The notes: a model not told the origin generated them from the sequence alone. Numbered from the stretch's first letter, positions 48,401 through 58,396 are shown. The stretch is 64,000 nt of DNA from Vibrio atlanticus (GCF_024347315.1 NZ_AP025461.1:1488001-1552000); one strand, 5' to 3'. Numbers and translations: made by a program.

Positions 48401-51400
48401 GTTGGCGTTGTGCTATCCAATAGGCTCTCTAAATCTAACCCTGAAGCAGGTACTTCAATAACACTGCCATCAAAGTAAAGAGTCAGATCAGCCGGAAGAC
48501 TGTCAATCACATACCCAGTTAAAGACTCACTGCCGTCAATATCTTGATTCACCGAGGGCTCAAGATTCAAACCAATTTGGCTGTCTTCAATACCTTGAGT
48601 ACTGATGACCTGACCATTATTCTGATCAACAACAGGAGCTAACTCAACTTTTAATGTCATTGGGAACTCACCAGTATCGCCATCTGGTTCAGTCGAAATT
48701 GCAATGACCGTTAACTCAAGTCCCCCGCTAAAGTCACCAACAGGCTTTAAATACAAGTCTGCAAGCTGAGCATTAGAAACTTGCAGAACAGGGCCTGTAA
48801 CGTCATCGATATAAGCGATCGTCAATGATACGGGGTGGCCTGTTGAATCAACGAGCAATGTACCTGCAGGGATGTCAGTCAACAGAATGTTGATTTCTTC
48901 AGACAAATCATCATCCGTGGTTTGAACAATAAAATCGAGTTGTATTAACCCATCCTCATTTAAAACCGATTGGTTGCTAATAATTTTACTGTCGCTGTCG
49001 TATTGCCAATGACCGTTGCCACCATCGACAGCTGTGGGCTCATCGACGACACCTTTAAGGAAAATATTGATGGTTTTGGTGTCGCTCGAAGCTTGTCCAT
49101 TAATAGGAACGAGTGAATCCACCGTCGACTCAGTAGCTACCGCTGTGACTTTTATATATAAATCTTCAGTAAAAGAACTGATGTCTTCTTTAGGTTGAAT
49201 ATAAGCTTTACCACTAGCAATAGCCGTGGCAGTGACGGAGTAAGAGTTATTTCCTATTTTAGCGGTACCCTCACCTTCGATAGACCAACCATCTTGAACC
49301 TCGATAATGTAACTTAACGATTCAGAGCCATCAGTATCAGCAAGCACACCATCAATCACCTCATTCAATACGATTTTTTCATCTTCTAATCCCTTGTAGT
49401 CTTTAACGGAAACATGGGGAGTATCAGCATCAGGTGAAATTTCAACCGTAACCATATGAACGGTTTCGGCTGTTTTATCTGTCGGATCAGCAAATGTGTT
49501 TCCAGCTTCAGTTGCAATCGCTGTAATCTGGAACTCAAAACGACCAGCGAGGTTCTCATTCGCTCGGATTTCCATCTTATCAATTTGGCTTTGTGTGTAT
49601 TCTTTGCCCTCTTTAACGGCATTGCCATTCAAAGTGATATTTAACCCATCAGGGATGCCGCTAATTTTATAACTCAGGGTTTCAGAGGGTGTCGGCGAAT
49701 CTTGATCAAACAACTGTGCAGTGATGTTTAATTTAATAGCAGTGCTATCGTCTTCGACTGAGCGATAGCTAAACACCGAATCTGACCAATCTGGTACATC
49801 AGCCACGGGTAACACTGAAACGGCAACGCTTGCGGTCAACTGCTTTGGAAGCGTATCTGTACTAATAACTGCATTAACGGCTAAGGTGACTGTTGAAGTG
49901 GTATTCGATTCGTTTAGCGCTGGACGATAAGTAAGTTGGCCATTTGGCCCAGTAAATTGGCCATCTATTACGACAAGCTTATCGTCCGACAATGTCACTT
50001 TACCATCGACCACCTTAAGCAACTCGCCATCTAGATAGAGGCTTCCGCCGTTAAGCGAAGCTTCAGAAAACTCAATCGCAGTAACGGTTTCATTTTGGTC
50101 CACGTCTCCAGTGGCTACGCTCACCACGATAATTGCGTCGTTATCTTCCGTCGTTTCAGAATCTTCATAACGAATAAAGCCTTCGTTATCATCTAGGATA
50201 AGTGTCGCAGTACTAGTGACTTCATCACCGTCTGTATCTCGGACCAGGTACTTAATTTCATCCACCAGCCTAGGATCACCCGGATCAGTCATTACATTAG
50301 GGTTAGTCGTTAACTGATATGTTCCATCAGATGAAAGAGTAAACTTGCCGTATATAGAAGAAGGCTGCCCAGTTACGGAGTCATTAATTAGATCAATCTC
50401 GATTGACGTGATTACATCGGTAAAAGTGTAGGTAGTACCACGATAGTCAAAACTCACAATGACAGCGCCATCGGCACCTGCGAACTCTTCTGTCAGGAAC
50501 TGTCCATTTAGGTTATCACCCTCAACTATTTCAATTGATCCTGAACGCGCAACCGGAATGGCATCTTTCACATTCACTACATAGATAGTAGGGTCAGAAC
50601 TGTCTCCGTCAGCATCGTTAACCGTCAATTCAAAATCAAGAGCCAGATTATTTTCGCCATTGTCTCCGTATGCGTGATCAAGCGGAGCATATAAGTCAAA
50701 CTCTGTCTTCCCGTCAGTATTAAAACGGATCCGAAATACATTCTTGTCATCAGAATCTTGCCCGTAATACCAACCGTTAGAATCAACAGGTTGAAGGGAG
50801 ATTACTTTTCCACCACTTTTATACAAAAGAGCATCAAAAGCAGCCGTATTTACCGTTACAGAAGCGACATCGTCAGAACCCTCAACAATACCTAAAGAAG
50901 GAGTCGAATCTTCAACACCAATTTGTTCGCTATCCCCCAATAAACCATCTTCATCGACAGAAATTTGTCCAATAACAGAAATCTTAGGGTTAGTACCATC
51001 GTAAATTTTAATATTCGATTCTTGTGTATCTCGTGACCCATCGGAGTCTATCGTCACGATTGAAGCCGGTATTGTAAGCTCTGTGTCCTTCGCCCCAATC
51101 CCATGATCAATAGACTGATATAGCTCTATAACAATGGTTACGCTTGTTGAACCTTTAGCTTCAAGACTAAAATCTTCTGGTAACCTTATTTTGAAAACCG
51201 CATCTCCGTTAGCAAGAACAGCGTCGAATGTACCATTGCCGTTATCACGCCAAGTCAACGCTTCACCATTGCGGGTAACAGCAACACTATCGCTGTCTAG
51301 TACAGCTTGCCCCGTCTTCACATCTAAACCTAAGAAAACCAGAGGATCATTACCTGCCGTAACAGCCAAACTCACATTTGCGGTTGATCCAATTCCAAGC

Positions 51401-54400
51401 GGGGTACTATCAGCAATAGGAATTTCACTCAATTCAACTGTCCCAGAACCAATCGTGGGGTTCCCGCCATCAGTAATCGAGACGTTCAAAGTTAATTGCG
51501 TTTCGTCGTTATCATCATCTCTTGCAGTGACGACGAAAGGAATTTGATCCGTTGTGGAGCTTTGATCCAGCCCTTTACTAAGAGTGAAGGTATACGTCAC
51601 ATTAGAATCGACTTGAGCATCTACAGGAGGGAAGCTAAGCGTAAAAGCAACGTTCTCTGCACTTACAGAACCAACGTAACCGGTGAGTAAGTTTCCGTTA
51701 GGCGAGATAGTGTAGACAATCTGTTCCCCCCCACTGAACAACAAGGGCTGATCTGCCAGATTGAAAAATAGAGCTCCGTCATAGTCACTCCCTAGGTTGA
51801 GACTAAAAACACCTGTACTAATCGTTGTACCGCTATCGAGGTCAGACTCATCTAGAGAAGCGTTACTAACACTGACCAACTCAGGGTTAGTACCATCTTT
51901 CACGATCCAATCAAACTGCCCTTTTCCTAATTGGGTACCATCCAAATCTGTACCGTCAATATTCAGTGGTAAGGTGAGTGAATCGCGGAAGAAGTTGTGA
52001 TTCAGTGGTTTATTCAACACTAACGTAACTTCCGCTAACACATCATTGCCATTAGCACGCGCCGCTAGCGTCAGCATAAATATGGTTTCCCCGCCAACTT
52101 GCGCGGTAATCACTTTTCCATCGGCCGATAGAGTGTAAGAGAGCGGTATCAAAACCTCACTCGTGGTTATGTTCAGCGCATCGAGTTGATTCAAAGTATC
52201 AAGATTAAACACCAACGAGTCTGGATCTGGATTATCAGAACTGCCTAAAACGGTGAATTGACCGACAACAGTTTGAATACCATCAGAGACATCCGTTTCG
52301 ATGGTTGTTGCGCTGCCACCTACAATTTGGCCAGCAGCACCATCGGTAATATTGATAACCGCCGTACCGTTACCAAAATCATTACTGGCGTCCCCGGCCA
52401 CGTAATTAAATGTAATATTTTGGCTGATGGTATGATCAAGATTTCGATTCGCGCTAAAGTTCCAATGACCATTAGCAAACACAGTCAAAGTACCTTCGCT
52501 AGTCGTAAATGAAACTGGAGAACTGCCAGAAATTATCTTTGTCGTGCCATCCACTTCGACACTTTTTATGGTCAATTGTGTATCTAGGTCGATGTCGTTA
52601 TTCAGTACATTACCAGATGTGAACGCTCCCTCTATCACATCATAGGATTCATCGAAAATTAACGGCTCTGAATCCTGAATCACGATAGGTAAGTGACCTA
52701 CAACCAACTCCGTAGTTTTGTCTGCGTCAGTTTGAAGACCTTCAATAATCAACGCTGTCTGAATTGAATCCAACCCAGCATCTTGATCGACTACCGTATG
52801 AAATTTGATATTTACGTTACTGCCAGAAATAGCCGCATCGAATACACGCTCACCATCACTTCGTATTCCGGTCAGGCTTTGTTTGTCATCTGAGACTGTG
52901 ACGGTTATCGAAAAACCTTGAGATGTTAGCAACTCGGCTAAATTTTGCTCTTCACTAAACGAGAAGTTTGCAAAATCAATACGAATATCCGAAGTTTGTG
53001 TTTCGTCGCCAAAAATACCAATCACATTTTCCCGGAACACAACAGACTCAGGAAGGATAATACTCGGCATGTCATCAACCGCTTCATTACCTACCGTATT
53101 GAAAATTTTCGCATCTACTGTCCATTCAGAAGATAAATTAAGGGAAGAAACATCAATATTTTCTACAAGCCAATTGCCTGACGCATCAACAACGCCCTCA
53201 AACACAAGTGTCTCAGAGCCATCATTGACTTCAATATAAACAGGAAGCCCCTCGGCAACATTGGTCGTGCCTTGCATCGTCGTAAGTTGACCGCCACGAA
53301 ATGCCAAAATGCTAAAGCCATCAAGTGTATCAATATCGATAATTGGGGAGACAGTATCAATGGTCACCTCCCCCGAACTGTTGGTCGCCTTAGCCGGGTT
53401 TCCTGCAACATCGAGCGTTTCAGCGGTAACCTTGATATCACCATCAGCAAAACTTGTTAGATCTACGCCTTCCACCGCCCAAGCACCATTTACAACCGTG
53501 GCTGTTAGTACAATCACGTTAGTCGTGCTATCTGAGATTCGGATATTGACCGTTTGGCCTTCTTCTACATTTTGTACCGTACCAAAGAATTTAGCCGATT
53601 GAATTTCGAAGCTATTAAGAACACCGTCTCCACCATCATCTACCGCTGCGGTGATGCTCGCTAACGTATCTTTGACAATAGTGTCGGTCGCTGAAATGGG
53701 GTTTCCCGCTATGTCTACGGTACTCGCAACAACGGTCAATTCGCCTTCTGCGAAACTTGAGTAATCTTGAAGAGTCAGAGTCCAAGTTCCACCGGATACT
53801 GCTGCTGTGTATTCTTGTGTCGCACCTTGGCTATCGGTAATAGAAATACTGATGGTTTGCCCATCTTCTACATTGGCAATCGTACCAACTAGCACTCCAT
53901 TCGATATTTCAAATTGATTGTAAAACTCATCACCAAAGCCATCGAAATCGACATCTATATTGGCTAGCGTATCTTTGATTGTGGCATCATTCGCTGTGAT
54001 GCTATTACCAAAATCATCGTTAATGACTGCGTCGACCTTAAGATCGCCTTCAGCTAATGAGGAAAGATCAACACCATTTACAACATAAGCTTCATTGTTG
54101 GTAATTGCCGTTGTGGTAACCGTGTTTCCATTGACATCAGTGATTGTGATAAAAACGGTGCGTCCATCTCGAACGTCGACAGCAGTACCATTAATCGTAA
54201 CCGAGGGCACTTCAAACTGGTTTTCGTAACCGTCCCCGCCATCTAAAATATCGACTGTTAATAGTGCGCTAGGTAAAAGTATGTCTAGATTACCATCGCT
54301 TGATGCTCGAACTTCCTCGACATAATCTGTAGGCCGCGTATCAAAACCAGCATCTGCAAGCGTTTCTTCTAAAGTAGAACGGACATAAGCAATAAAAGAA

Positions 54401-54675
54401 GCACTGGAACTGGGCTGGTCGCCCACTGAGCTTGGCTGATCAGGTGCGCTTGCAATGTTGTTGACCAGTTCGGTGACCACCTTTTCCAACAGTTGTTCAA
54501 CAACGGCTATTTGTGGTTCAGTGAGGGGCAGAGCCTCTTCTAGATTCTGAGGTTCAATCGTGACGACTTGGACACCTTCAACTTTTAGCTGTGCTGCCGG
54601 TAATTGAAGCCAAGTACCATCAGGGAATACTTGCCACACCACACCACCAACTTCAATATATAAAATAGGATCCAT
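45478..54675 (-). CDS. Giant Ig-repeat type I secreted adhesin, 3065 residues
   Basis: A BapA/LapA-like surface protein with no Sec signal. N-terminal region about 1-130, Gln/Pro/Ser-rich after 90. Four or so ~105-residue Ig-like repeats follow (about 135-560, with linkers such as GNPISATDTIVKDTL). Then come cadherin/VCBS-like and T1SS-143-type repeats (about 690-1430) and many divergent ~100-residue domains to about 2900. The C-terminus has one RTX-type LLIGGAGSDKFVFE and a VCA0849-type secretion target (VIQDFDASPNTDAIDLSGIL). The only cysteines seen are near 2286, 2382, 2395 and 2531. No di-Ala LapG cleavage site was recognised. AAGAGG precedes the ATG. It is exported by the downstream T1SS genes and probably mediates attachment or biofilm formation. 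Confidence 0.93.
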   Translation of the reverse strand: MDPILYIEVGGVVWQVFPDGTWLQLPAAQLKVEGVQVVTIEPQNLEEALPLTEPQIAVVEQLLEKVVTELVNNIASAPDQPSSVGDQPSSSASFIAYVRSTLEETLADAGFDTRPTDYVEEVRASSDGNLDILLPSALLTVDILDGGDGYENQFEVPSVTINGTAVDVRDGRTVFITITDVNGNTVTTTAITNNEAYVVNGVDLSSLAEGDLKVDAVINDDFGNSITANDATIKDTLANIDVDFDGFGDEFYNQFEISNGVLVGTIANVEDGQTISISITDSQGATQEYTAAVSGGTWTLTLQDYSSFAEGELTVVASTVDIAGNPISATDTIVKDTLASITAAVDDGGDGVLNSFEIQSAKFFGTVQNVEEGQTVNIRISDSTTNVIVLTATVVNGAWAVEGVDLTSFADGDIKVTAETLDVAGNPAKATNSSGEVTIDTVSPIIDIDTLDGFSILAFRGGQLTTMQGTTNVAEGLPVYIEVNDGSETLVFEGVVDASGNWLVENIDVSSLNLSSEWTVDAKIFNTVGNEAVDDMPSIILPESVVFRENVIGIFGDETQTSDIRIDFANFSFSEEQNLAELLTSQGFSITVTVSDDKQSLTGIRSDGERVFDAAISGSNVNIKFHTVVDQDAGLDSIQTALIIEGLQTDADKTTELVVGHLPIVIQDSEPLIFDESYDVIEGAFTSGNVLNNDIDLDTQLTIKSVEVDGTTKIISGSSPVSFTTSEGTLTVFANGHWNFSANRNLDHTISQNITFNYVAGDASNDFGNGTAVINITDGAAGQIVGGSATTIETDVSDGIQTVVGQFTVLGSSDNPDPDSLVFNLDTLNQLDALNITTSEVLIPLSYTLSADGKVITAQVGGETIFMLTLAARANGNDVLAEVTLVLNKPLNHNFFRDSLTLPLNIDGTDLDGTQLGKGQFDWIVKDGTNPELVSVSNASLDESDLDSGTTISTGVFSLNLGSDYDGALFFNLADQPLLFSGGEQIVYTISPNGNLLTGYVGSVSAENVAFTLSFPPVDAQVDSNVTYTFTLSKGLDQSSTTDQIPFVVTARDDDNDETQLTLNVSITDGGNPTIGSGTVELSEIPIADSTPLGIGSTANVSLAVTAGNDPLVFLGLDVKTGQAVLDSDSVAVTRNGEALTWRDNGNGTFDAVLANGDAVFKIRLPEDFSLEAKGSTSVTIVIELYQSIDHGIGAKDTELTIPASIVTIDSDGSRDTQESNIKIYDGTNPKISVIGQISVDEDGLLGDSEQIGVEDSTPSLGIVEGSDDVASVTVNTAAFDALLYKSGGKVISLQPVDSNGWYYGQDSDDKNVFRIRFNTDGKTEFDLYAPLDHAYGDNGENNLALDFELTVNDADGDSSDPTIYVVNVKDAIPVARSGSIEIVEGDNLNGQFLTEEFAGADGAVIVSFDYRGTTYTFTDVITSIEIDLINDSVTGQPSSIYGKFTLSSDGTYQLTTNPNVMTDPGDPRLVDEIKYLVRDTDGDEVTSTATLILDDNEGFIRYEDSETTEDNDAIIVVSVATGDVDQNETVTAIEFSEASLNGGSLYLDGELLKVVDGKVTLSDDKLVVIDGQFTGPNGQLTYRPALNESNTTSTVTLAVNAVISTDTLPKQLTASVAVSVLPVADVPDWSDSVFSYRSVEDDSTAIKLNITAQLFDQDSPTPSETLSYKISGIPDGLNITLNGNAVKEGKEYTQSQIDKMEIRANENLAGRFEFQITAIATEAGNTFADPTDKTAETVHMVTVEISPDADTPHVSVKDYKGLEDEKIVLNEVIDGVLADTDGSESLSYIIEVQDGWSIEGEGTAKIGNNSYSVTATAIASGKAYIQPKEDISSFTEDLYIKVTAVATESTVDSLVPINGQASSDTKTINIFLKGVVDEPTAVDGGNGHWQYDSDSKIISNQSVLNEDGLIQLDFIVQTTDDDLSEEINILLTDIPAGTLLVDSTGHPVSLTIAYIDDVTGPVLQVSNAQLADLYLKPVGDFSGGLELTVIAISTEPDGDTGEFPMTLKVELAPVVDQNNGQVISTQGIEDSQIGLNLEPSVNQDIDGSESLTGYVIDSLPADLTLYFDGSVIEVPASGLDLESLLDSTTPTLSDLLNSGRLSVTATEDLSGTFTIPITYEVTDTSPTGATDVKDISGNISVTVDARVELDTRLEGSAELLQSTDGTPVDISSAVTFVDADIDGSEYLDYILIEIPDGYSLIVEHPNGAAQDSSGNWIISAAGLTSDSFQELAAYILNNATISSPSDTPVLDIVVRARVIDGEDARYINATFPLQITGHDGGGGSCDPVGPPKPIQPDGEIKTPEGEDIDLTGVLNTNVASDSDNEISFYIPADSLPDGVEISGSGVIAEYDASGEVVGYSVTADGLSKLTLTGLDEDFSGCINFTIKTIETSPCNGDTVTTDQTISIQVLPVVDDITVSTDSTTIQEDIATDLNLELVLGDSVEDGQLITGEGNGATGKESVNSLTVSISNGATLSETPTDTGLLVDNGNGTWTVTDPSRLSDVLVTPPLHYSGELTLTVKANITDKADCVAETNTQDKSTVVTITVEPVADAANLVTQDVIGDEDNYISLSSLSAELIDQDGSENMSLSLKGVPEGAVIAIKVGDNYELVPNNGVDGGTFDGNPTYEWQLDPSQLANLVILPPRDFSGDINLSLEAITQEIGTTDIRYTASEFTVGVNPIGDKVEFFDLPEQLTGSEDDGITIPLDANSFETNSDEFLSITVTVNATSDPSGLVGLDRIRIGSETSSFVRVGDIVQATILVKASSVNKLEFFAGDAFGNLDITITGQTVDKNTVLGNLVTDIGDPSSQDMTLIITPEPDAPLLSVEYSSIVAEASGTIPLGLDLSLVNPADSEVGFITIYDIPAGLTFSHGSMVDGQYVVDLADVPNLAITGGYNSGDQFDLTIEPAAEIGNNQAVGLPQTVSVEFVANGDSTITATDENDLLIGGAGSDKFVFESSGLGSTEAPSLDVIQDFDASPNTDAIDLSGILGSLGITTGLGATQYLDLEESGKGVKISIKPNGDDDVRQNILLTDVTYNDLTQGGSGIALEAQILQQMIDDKNLTL

Positions 54676-54929
54676 CCTAAACCTCTTCCTTACTAAAACG
54701 CTGACCTGTGAGTATAAATTTACTCAATAACAGACGAACCGTTCAGTGAACACTCTCTATCACAATACTAGCAACTAACAAATCATTAACAGTTAATTTG
54801 ATACCATTGATACGCTGTAAAGTAAACTGATATGCTGTGACTTGCATTCCGTTATGATTATCACCTAAAAATACACCCCATGAATGTGTCATAATGTTGA
54901 AATTAATGAATAATTTACAAGGAACGTCC

Positions 54930-56777
54930 ATGACTGCAACGAACTATCTCAACCAATTGAACCAAAAGTATCTTGCGACTCATAAAGCGAAAGAAGACTT
55001 CTTTTGGGATACTTATATGGGGATCAGTGACGACCATGATGGCTCGACACTCGCGCAGACCCAGTGGACTGAATTTCTTAGCTCTGCCGAGCAAATTGCT
55101 GCTATCGAAACGCAACTCGCTACTATCGAAGAAATTCAAGACCCTCAAGAAAAAGAGAGCACGCTAACAGGCTTGAATGGTTGGTTAGCGACCTTTAGAT
55201 CTCACGCTATTGAGTCTGAGCAATCACAGAAGCTTAAAGCCGAACTCATAAAGTTTGAGGCTGAACTGTTCGAGAAAAAACAGAATCATGTAATGACATA
55301 CATGAATGAAGCGGGCGACGACACAGAAGGGTCGTTACCGGTTCTAGGTTCAACAATAAGAACCAATAGTAATGAAAAAGTTAGGCTTTCAGCTCACCAA
55401 ACACTATTAGGTTTAGAGCAGTGGCTGCTGGCTAACGGCTTCATTGAACTCATCAAAAAACGCAACCAATTTGCTCAATCGCTGGGTTTCAAAACCTTTT
55501 TTGATTATTCCGTCGTTAAAACCGAGCAGATGACAACTGAGCAACTGTTTGCAATTCTGGATGATTTTGAAGTTCGCACGCGAGATAGCCATCAACAAAG
55601 CCTAGAGAGCTTAACTCAGAAAAAAGGTCAGAGTACTCTAGAAGCCCATAATTTCACCTACTCTTTCGCAGGTGACGTTATGAATGACTTAGACCCTTAC
55701 GTTCCCTTCTCAAAATCACTGAGACGCTGGGTTGAGTCTTTTGGTCGTCTTAATATCGAATACTCACAAGCAACATTGAAATTAGATTTGCTTGATCGCA
55801 AAGGAAAGTATCCAAACGGTTTCTGTCATGGGCCAGTTCCTTCTTTCTACGATCAAGATACTTGGGTAGCTGCACAGGTTAACTTCACTAGCAATGCCAA
55901 GCCCGACCAAATCGGCAGCGGTTATGATGGTATCAATACGCTGTTTCACGAGGGCGGCCACGCTGCACATTTCGCTAATGTTAAAATGAACGCGCCTTGT
56001 TTCTCTCAAGAATTTGCACCAACATCGATGGCTTATGCCGAAACTCAATCCATGTTCTGTGACAGCTTATTGAATGACGCCGATTGGCTAAAACAATATG
56101 CCCTGGATTCAGAAGGCCAAGCAGTACCTGATGAGCTAATCAAAGCCATCATCGATAACAAACAACCGTTCAGAGCCTACCAAGAACGAAGCATTCTTGT
56201 TGTTCCCTATTTCGAACGAGCACTTTACGAATTGGCGGATGAAGATCTGACACCTGAAAAGATCACTGATCTTGCTCGTAGCAGCGAGAAAACGATTCTG
56301 GGATTGGCTTGTAGCCCTCGCCCATTGATGGCGATTCCACATCTACTGTCGGATGAAGCCTCTTGCGCATATCAGGGTTACTTATTAGCTCATATGGCCG
56401 TGTATCAAGCTCGTGCATATTTCACCGATAAGTTTGGCTACTTAACGGATAACCCAGAGATCGGCCCTTTGTTAGCTAAGCACTATTGGCACCAAGGAAA
56501 TAGCGTGAATCATAATGGGACAATCGAAAGCCTGACTGGGGAAGGTTTTAATGCCAAGTACCTCGCTGACGAGTGCAACTTATCGCCAGAAGAAGCTTGG
56601 GCTATTGAAGATCAAAAAATCAAACAGCTGTCGACAAGAGAACGAGCACCCGTCGCTGATTTGAATGCGAAGATATCAATCGTTGATGGGACAACCGAGT
56701 TGGCGAATAATGATAAGTCAAACCATCAGATGTGTGATGAGTTTGAACACTTTATCGTTGGGCAATACGGCCGATAG
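54930..56777 (+). CDS. M3-family oligoendopeptidase
   Basis: A 615-residue zinc metallopeptidase of the PepF/thimet group. The zinc motif FHEGGHAAHF (His340, Glu341, His344) and the downstream MAYAETQSMF (third ligand Glu) are intact. The long helical N-terminal part forms the usual closed channel that limits substrates to peptides. Start ATG 54930 has AAGGAACG upstream; an earlier in-frame ATG at 54894 lacks it. Likely a cytoplasmic peptide-degrading enzyme. It is transcribed away from the adhesin operon and ends at a terminator. Confidence 0.92.
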   Translation: MTATNYLNQLNQKYLATHKAKEDFFWDTYMGISDDHDGSTLAQTQWTEFLSSAEQIAAIETQLATIEEIQDPQEKESTLTGLNGWLATFRSHAIESEQSQKLKAELIKFEAELFEKKQNHVMTYMNEAGDDTEGSLPVLGSTIRTNSNEKVRLSAHQTLLGLEQWLLANGFIELIKKRNQFAQSLGFKTFFDYSVVKTEQMTTEQLFAILDDFEVRTRDSHQQSLESLTQKKGQSTLEAHNFTYSFAGDVMNDLDPYVPFSKSLRRWVESFGRLNIEYSQATLKLDLLDRKGKYPNGFCHGPVPSFYDQDTWVAAQVNFTSNAKPDQIGSGYDGINTLFHEGGHAAHFANVKMNAPCFSQEFAPTSMAYAETQSMFCDSLLNDADWLKQYALDSEGQAVPDELIKAIIDNKQPFRAYQERSILVVPYFERALYELADEDLTPEKITDLARSSEKTILGLACSPRPLMAIPHLLSDEASCAYQGYLLAHMAVYQARAYFTDKFGYLTDNPEIGPLLAKHYWHQGNSVNHNGTIESLTGEGFNAKYLADECNLSPEEAWAIEDQKIKQLSTRERAPVADLNAKISIVDGTTELANNDKSNHQMCDEFEHFIVGQYGR

Positions 56778-56828
56778 CGGGTGCTGAGCACCTGTAACCA
56801 AGGTTGAACCAAAAAACTCAAACGAAAA

Positions 56829-56858
56829 AAAGGACGATATTTAATCGTCCTTTTTATT
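56829..56858. terminator. Bidirectional terminator after the M3 peptidase gene
   Basis: Perfect 10-bp stem AAAGGACGAT / ATCGTCCTTT with a five-base loop, flanked by an A-run and a T-run; the facing small gene ends 14 bp away. Confidence 0.88.
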
Positions 56859-56871
56859 TACAGCATCGGCC

Positions 56872-57183
56872 CTACACAGTGACACAATTTAAACGAGATT
56901 GAACATCAAAAATAATGTCGACAGAATCAAGGCTTCTTAGTGATTTCCTATGAATACCACATATCTGCCCTGTCAAAACAATATAAAACTTTTCTGTTTT
57001 GAGTAAATTCCAAGCTTCATCAAGAGATTCAGCATAAACCTTGTTCTTGAGATCTTGCGGGCGAGTACCTGCAACTCTTCCATGTTTACGCGCCAGTTCA
57101 AATAATCCATTTCGATTCTGTTTACATGTAAACAGAGTGTCATTTCCGTAAATAACACCCTTGGCAGTAATGCTCTTAACCAT
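56872..57183 (-). CDS. Hypothetical protein, 103 residues
   Basis: Chosen start ATG 57183 follows CTGGAGAATGTA, a good ribosome-binding site; the frame extends 38 codons upstream without support. The peptide (MVKSITAKGVIYGNDTLFTC and on) contains LARKHGRVAGTRPQ and an alpha/beta-looking C-terminal half with ESLDEAWNLLKTEKFYIVLT. Soluble, basic, with four cysteines. No family recognised. It lies about 170 bp downstream of the porin gene on the same strand and could be an independent gene. Confidence 0.6.
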   Translation of the reverse strand: MVKSITAKGVIYGNDTLFTCKQNRNGLFELARKHGRVAGTRPQDLKNKVYAESLDEAWNLLKTEKFYIVLTGQICGIHRKSLRSLDSVDIIFDVQSRLNCVTV

Positions 57184-57355
57184 TACATTCTCCAGATTAT
57201 CATTCCACTCATAACACTGAGTGCCAAACCACATATCGGTTGGATACTTAAACGGCAAAAAGAAGAGAACATGGTGTAACCACCGGGCATGCGACACACC
57301 ATAGCAATCAGATTTAAAGTTCTTAAGCTCTCAAAGCTATTAAGCTATTAAGAGC

Positions 57356-58396
57356 TTAGAAGTAGTAGTAAGCTGCTGCGAATACGTGTGTTTCTTCGTC
57401 GTACTGTGCGCTAGTTGAACCCATGCGTGCACCATCAATATCTTGTTTGATATCAATACCCATGTCAGCGTTGTCTGCAATACGGTACATTGCCGCGATG
57501 TTGATGTAAGAAGCATCTACGTCAGCTTGGCCATCAAGTTCATTGCTGTTAGAGGCGTAACCGGCTGCAATTGTTAGGTCTTCAGATACCGCGTAACCAC
57601 CTGAAACGTAGTAACCCGTGTCTTTCTCAGAATCTGCGTCATCAATCCAAGAGTTCATACCTAGTGTTAGGTCACCAATTTTTACGTTACCAGTTACCGT
57701 GTAAACTTCGTAATTAGCTTCGTAATCACGGTTTTCGTAACCTGCGTATAGGTTGAATACTTCTTGCTCTAGACCGATGTAGCCGTTCACACCTTTGTCG
57801 AACTTATCATTGTTACGAGAATCTTTCGTTTCGAAGTAAGAGATACCGTAAGCGATACCGCTTGTTGCACCTTGGAATTTAACAACATTGAAGCCGTCAG
57901 AAGCATCACCAGCAGAAGCACCAAACTCGTAAGTGTTATCACCAGCACCGTCAACTTTATCTAGTGCTGTATCATTTTCCCAACCGAATGAAGCGATACC
58001 GAAACCAGTATCAAAACCAAGCCAAGCTTTGTCTACATCCGCAGCAGGGCCAGTATCGATGCCATTTGTCCACTTGTAGTTAACTGAATCATTCGCTGAA
58101 ACGTTATTGTCTGTCGTGTAGTTCACCATCAGGTCAGTTTCGAAGTAACCAACAATACGGTTGTTACGGTAGTTTACTGCAAGTGTTAGGCCTGTAGCCC
58201 AGTCATCGTAGAATGCTTTAGAACCAGTGTCGTAGTAACCGCCAACACCCATAGCACCAGATACTGAGAATTGATCTTTATGCATTGAATCAAATGCGAA
58301 CATGTCTTCATTTTGGCTGTTTTGGCTGCTTGTATTTACAGCGAAAGCTGAACTTGAAATGCTTGCAATCGCAAGTGCTACTAATGTCTTTTTCAT
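57356..58396 (-). CDS. Outer-membrane porin, OmpU-like
   Basis: A 346-residue general porin. Signal peptide MKKTLVALAIASISSSAFA, then beta-strands rich in Gly/Tyr/Asp with motifs such as VNYRNNRIVGYFETD, AWLGFDTGFGIASFGWEND and YDEETHVFAAAYYYF. The terminal Phe is the outer-membrane assembly signal. Composition and strand pattern are like Vibrio OmpU/OmpT-type trimeric porins. ATG 58396 is preferred because AGGTAG lies upstream. Codon use appears strongly biased, consistent with high expression (inference). The substrate is non-specific. Confidence 0.88.
   Translation of the reverse strand: MKKTLVALAIASISSSAFAVNTSSQNSQNEDMFAFDSMHKDQFSVSGAMGVGGYYDTGSKAFYDDWATGLTLAVNYRNNRIVGYFETDLMVNYTTDNNVSANDSVNYKWTNGIDTGPAADVDKAWLGFDTGFGIASFGWENDTALDKVDGAGDNTYEFGASAGDASDGFNVVKFQGATSGIAYGISYFETKDSRNNDKFDKGVNGYIGLEQEVFNLYAGYENRDYEANYEVYTVTGNVKIGDLTLGMNSWIDDADSEKDTGYYVSGGYAVSEDLTIAAGYASNSNELDGQADVDASYINIAAMYRIADNADMGIDIKQDIDGARMGSTSAQYDEETHVFAAAYYYF

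Noticed and set aside
45569..53602. Many plus-strand open frames of 60-140 codons
   Set aside because: They are antisense shadows of the giant adhesin gene, without ribosome-binding sites or family features.
57324..57358. Inverted repeat TAAGCTCT / AGAGCTTA at the porin stop codon as terminator
   Set aside because: The stem overlaps the stop codon and the minus-strand T-run is weak, so the evidence is insufficient.
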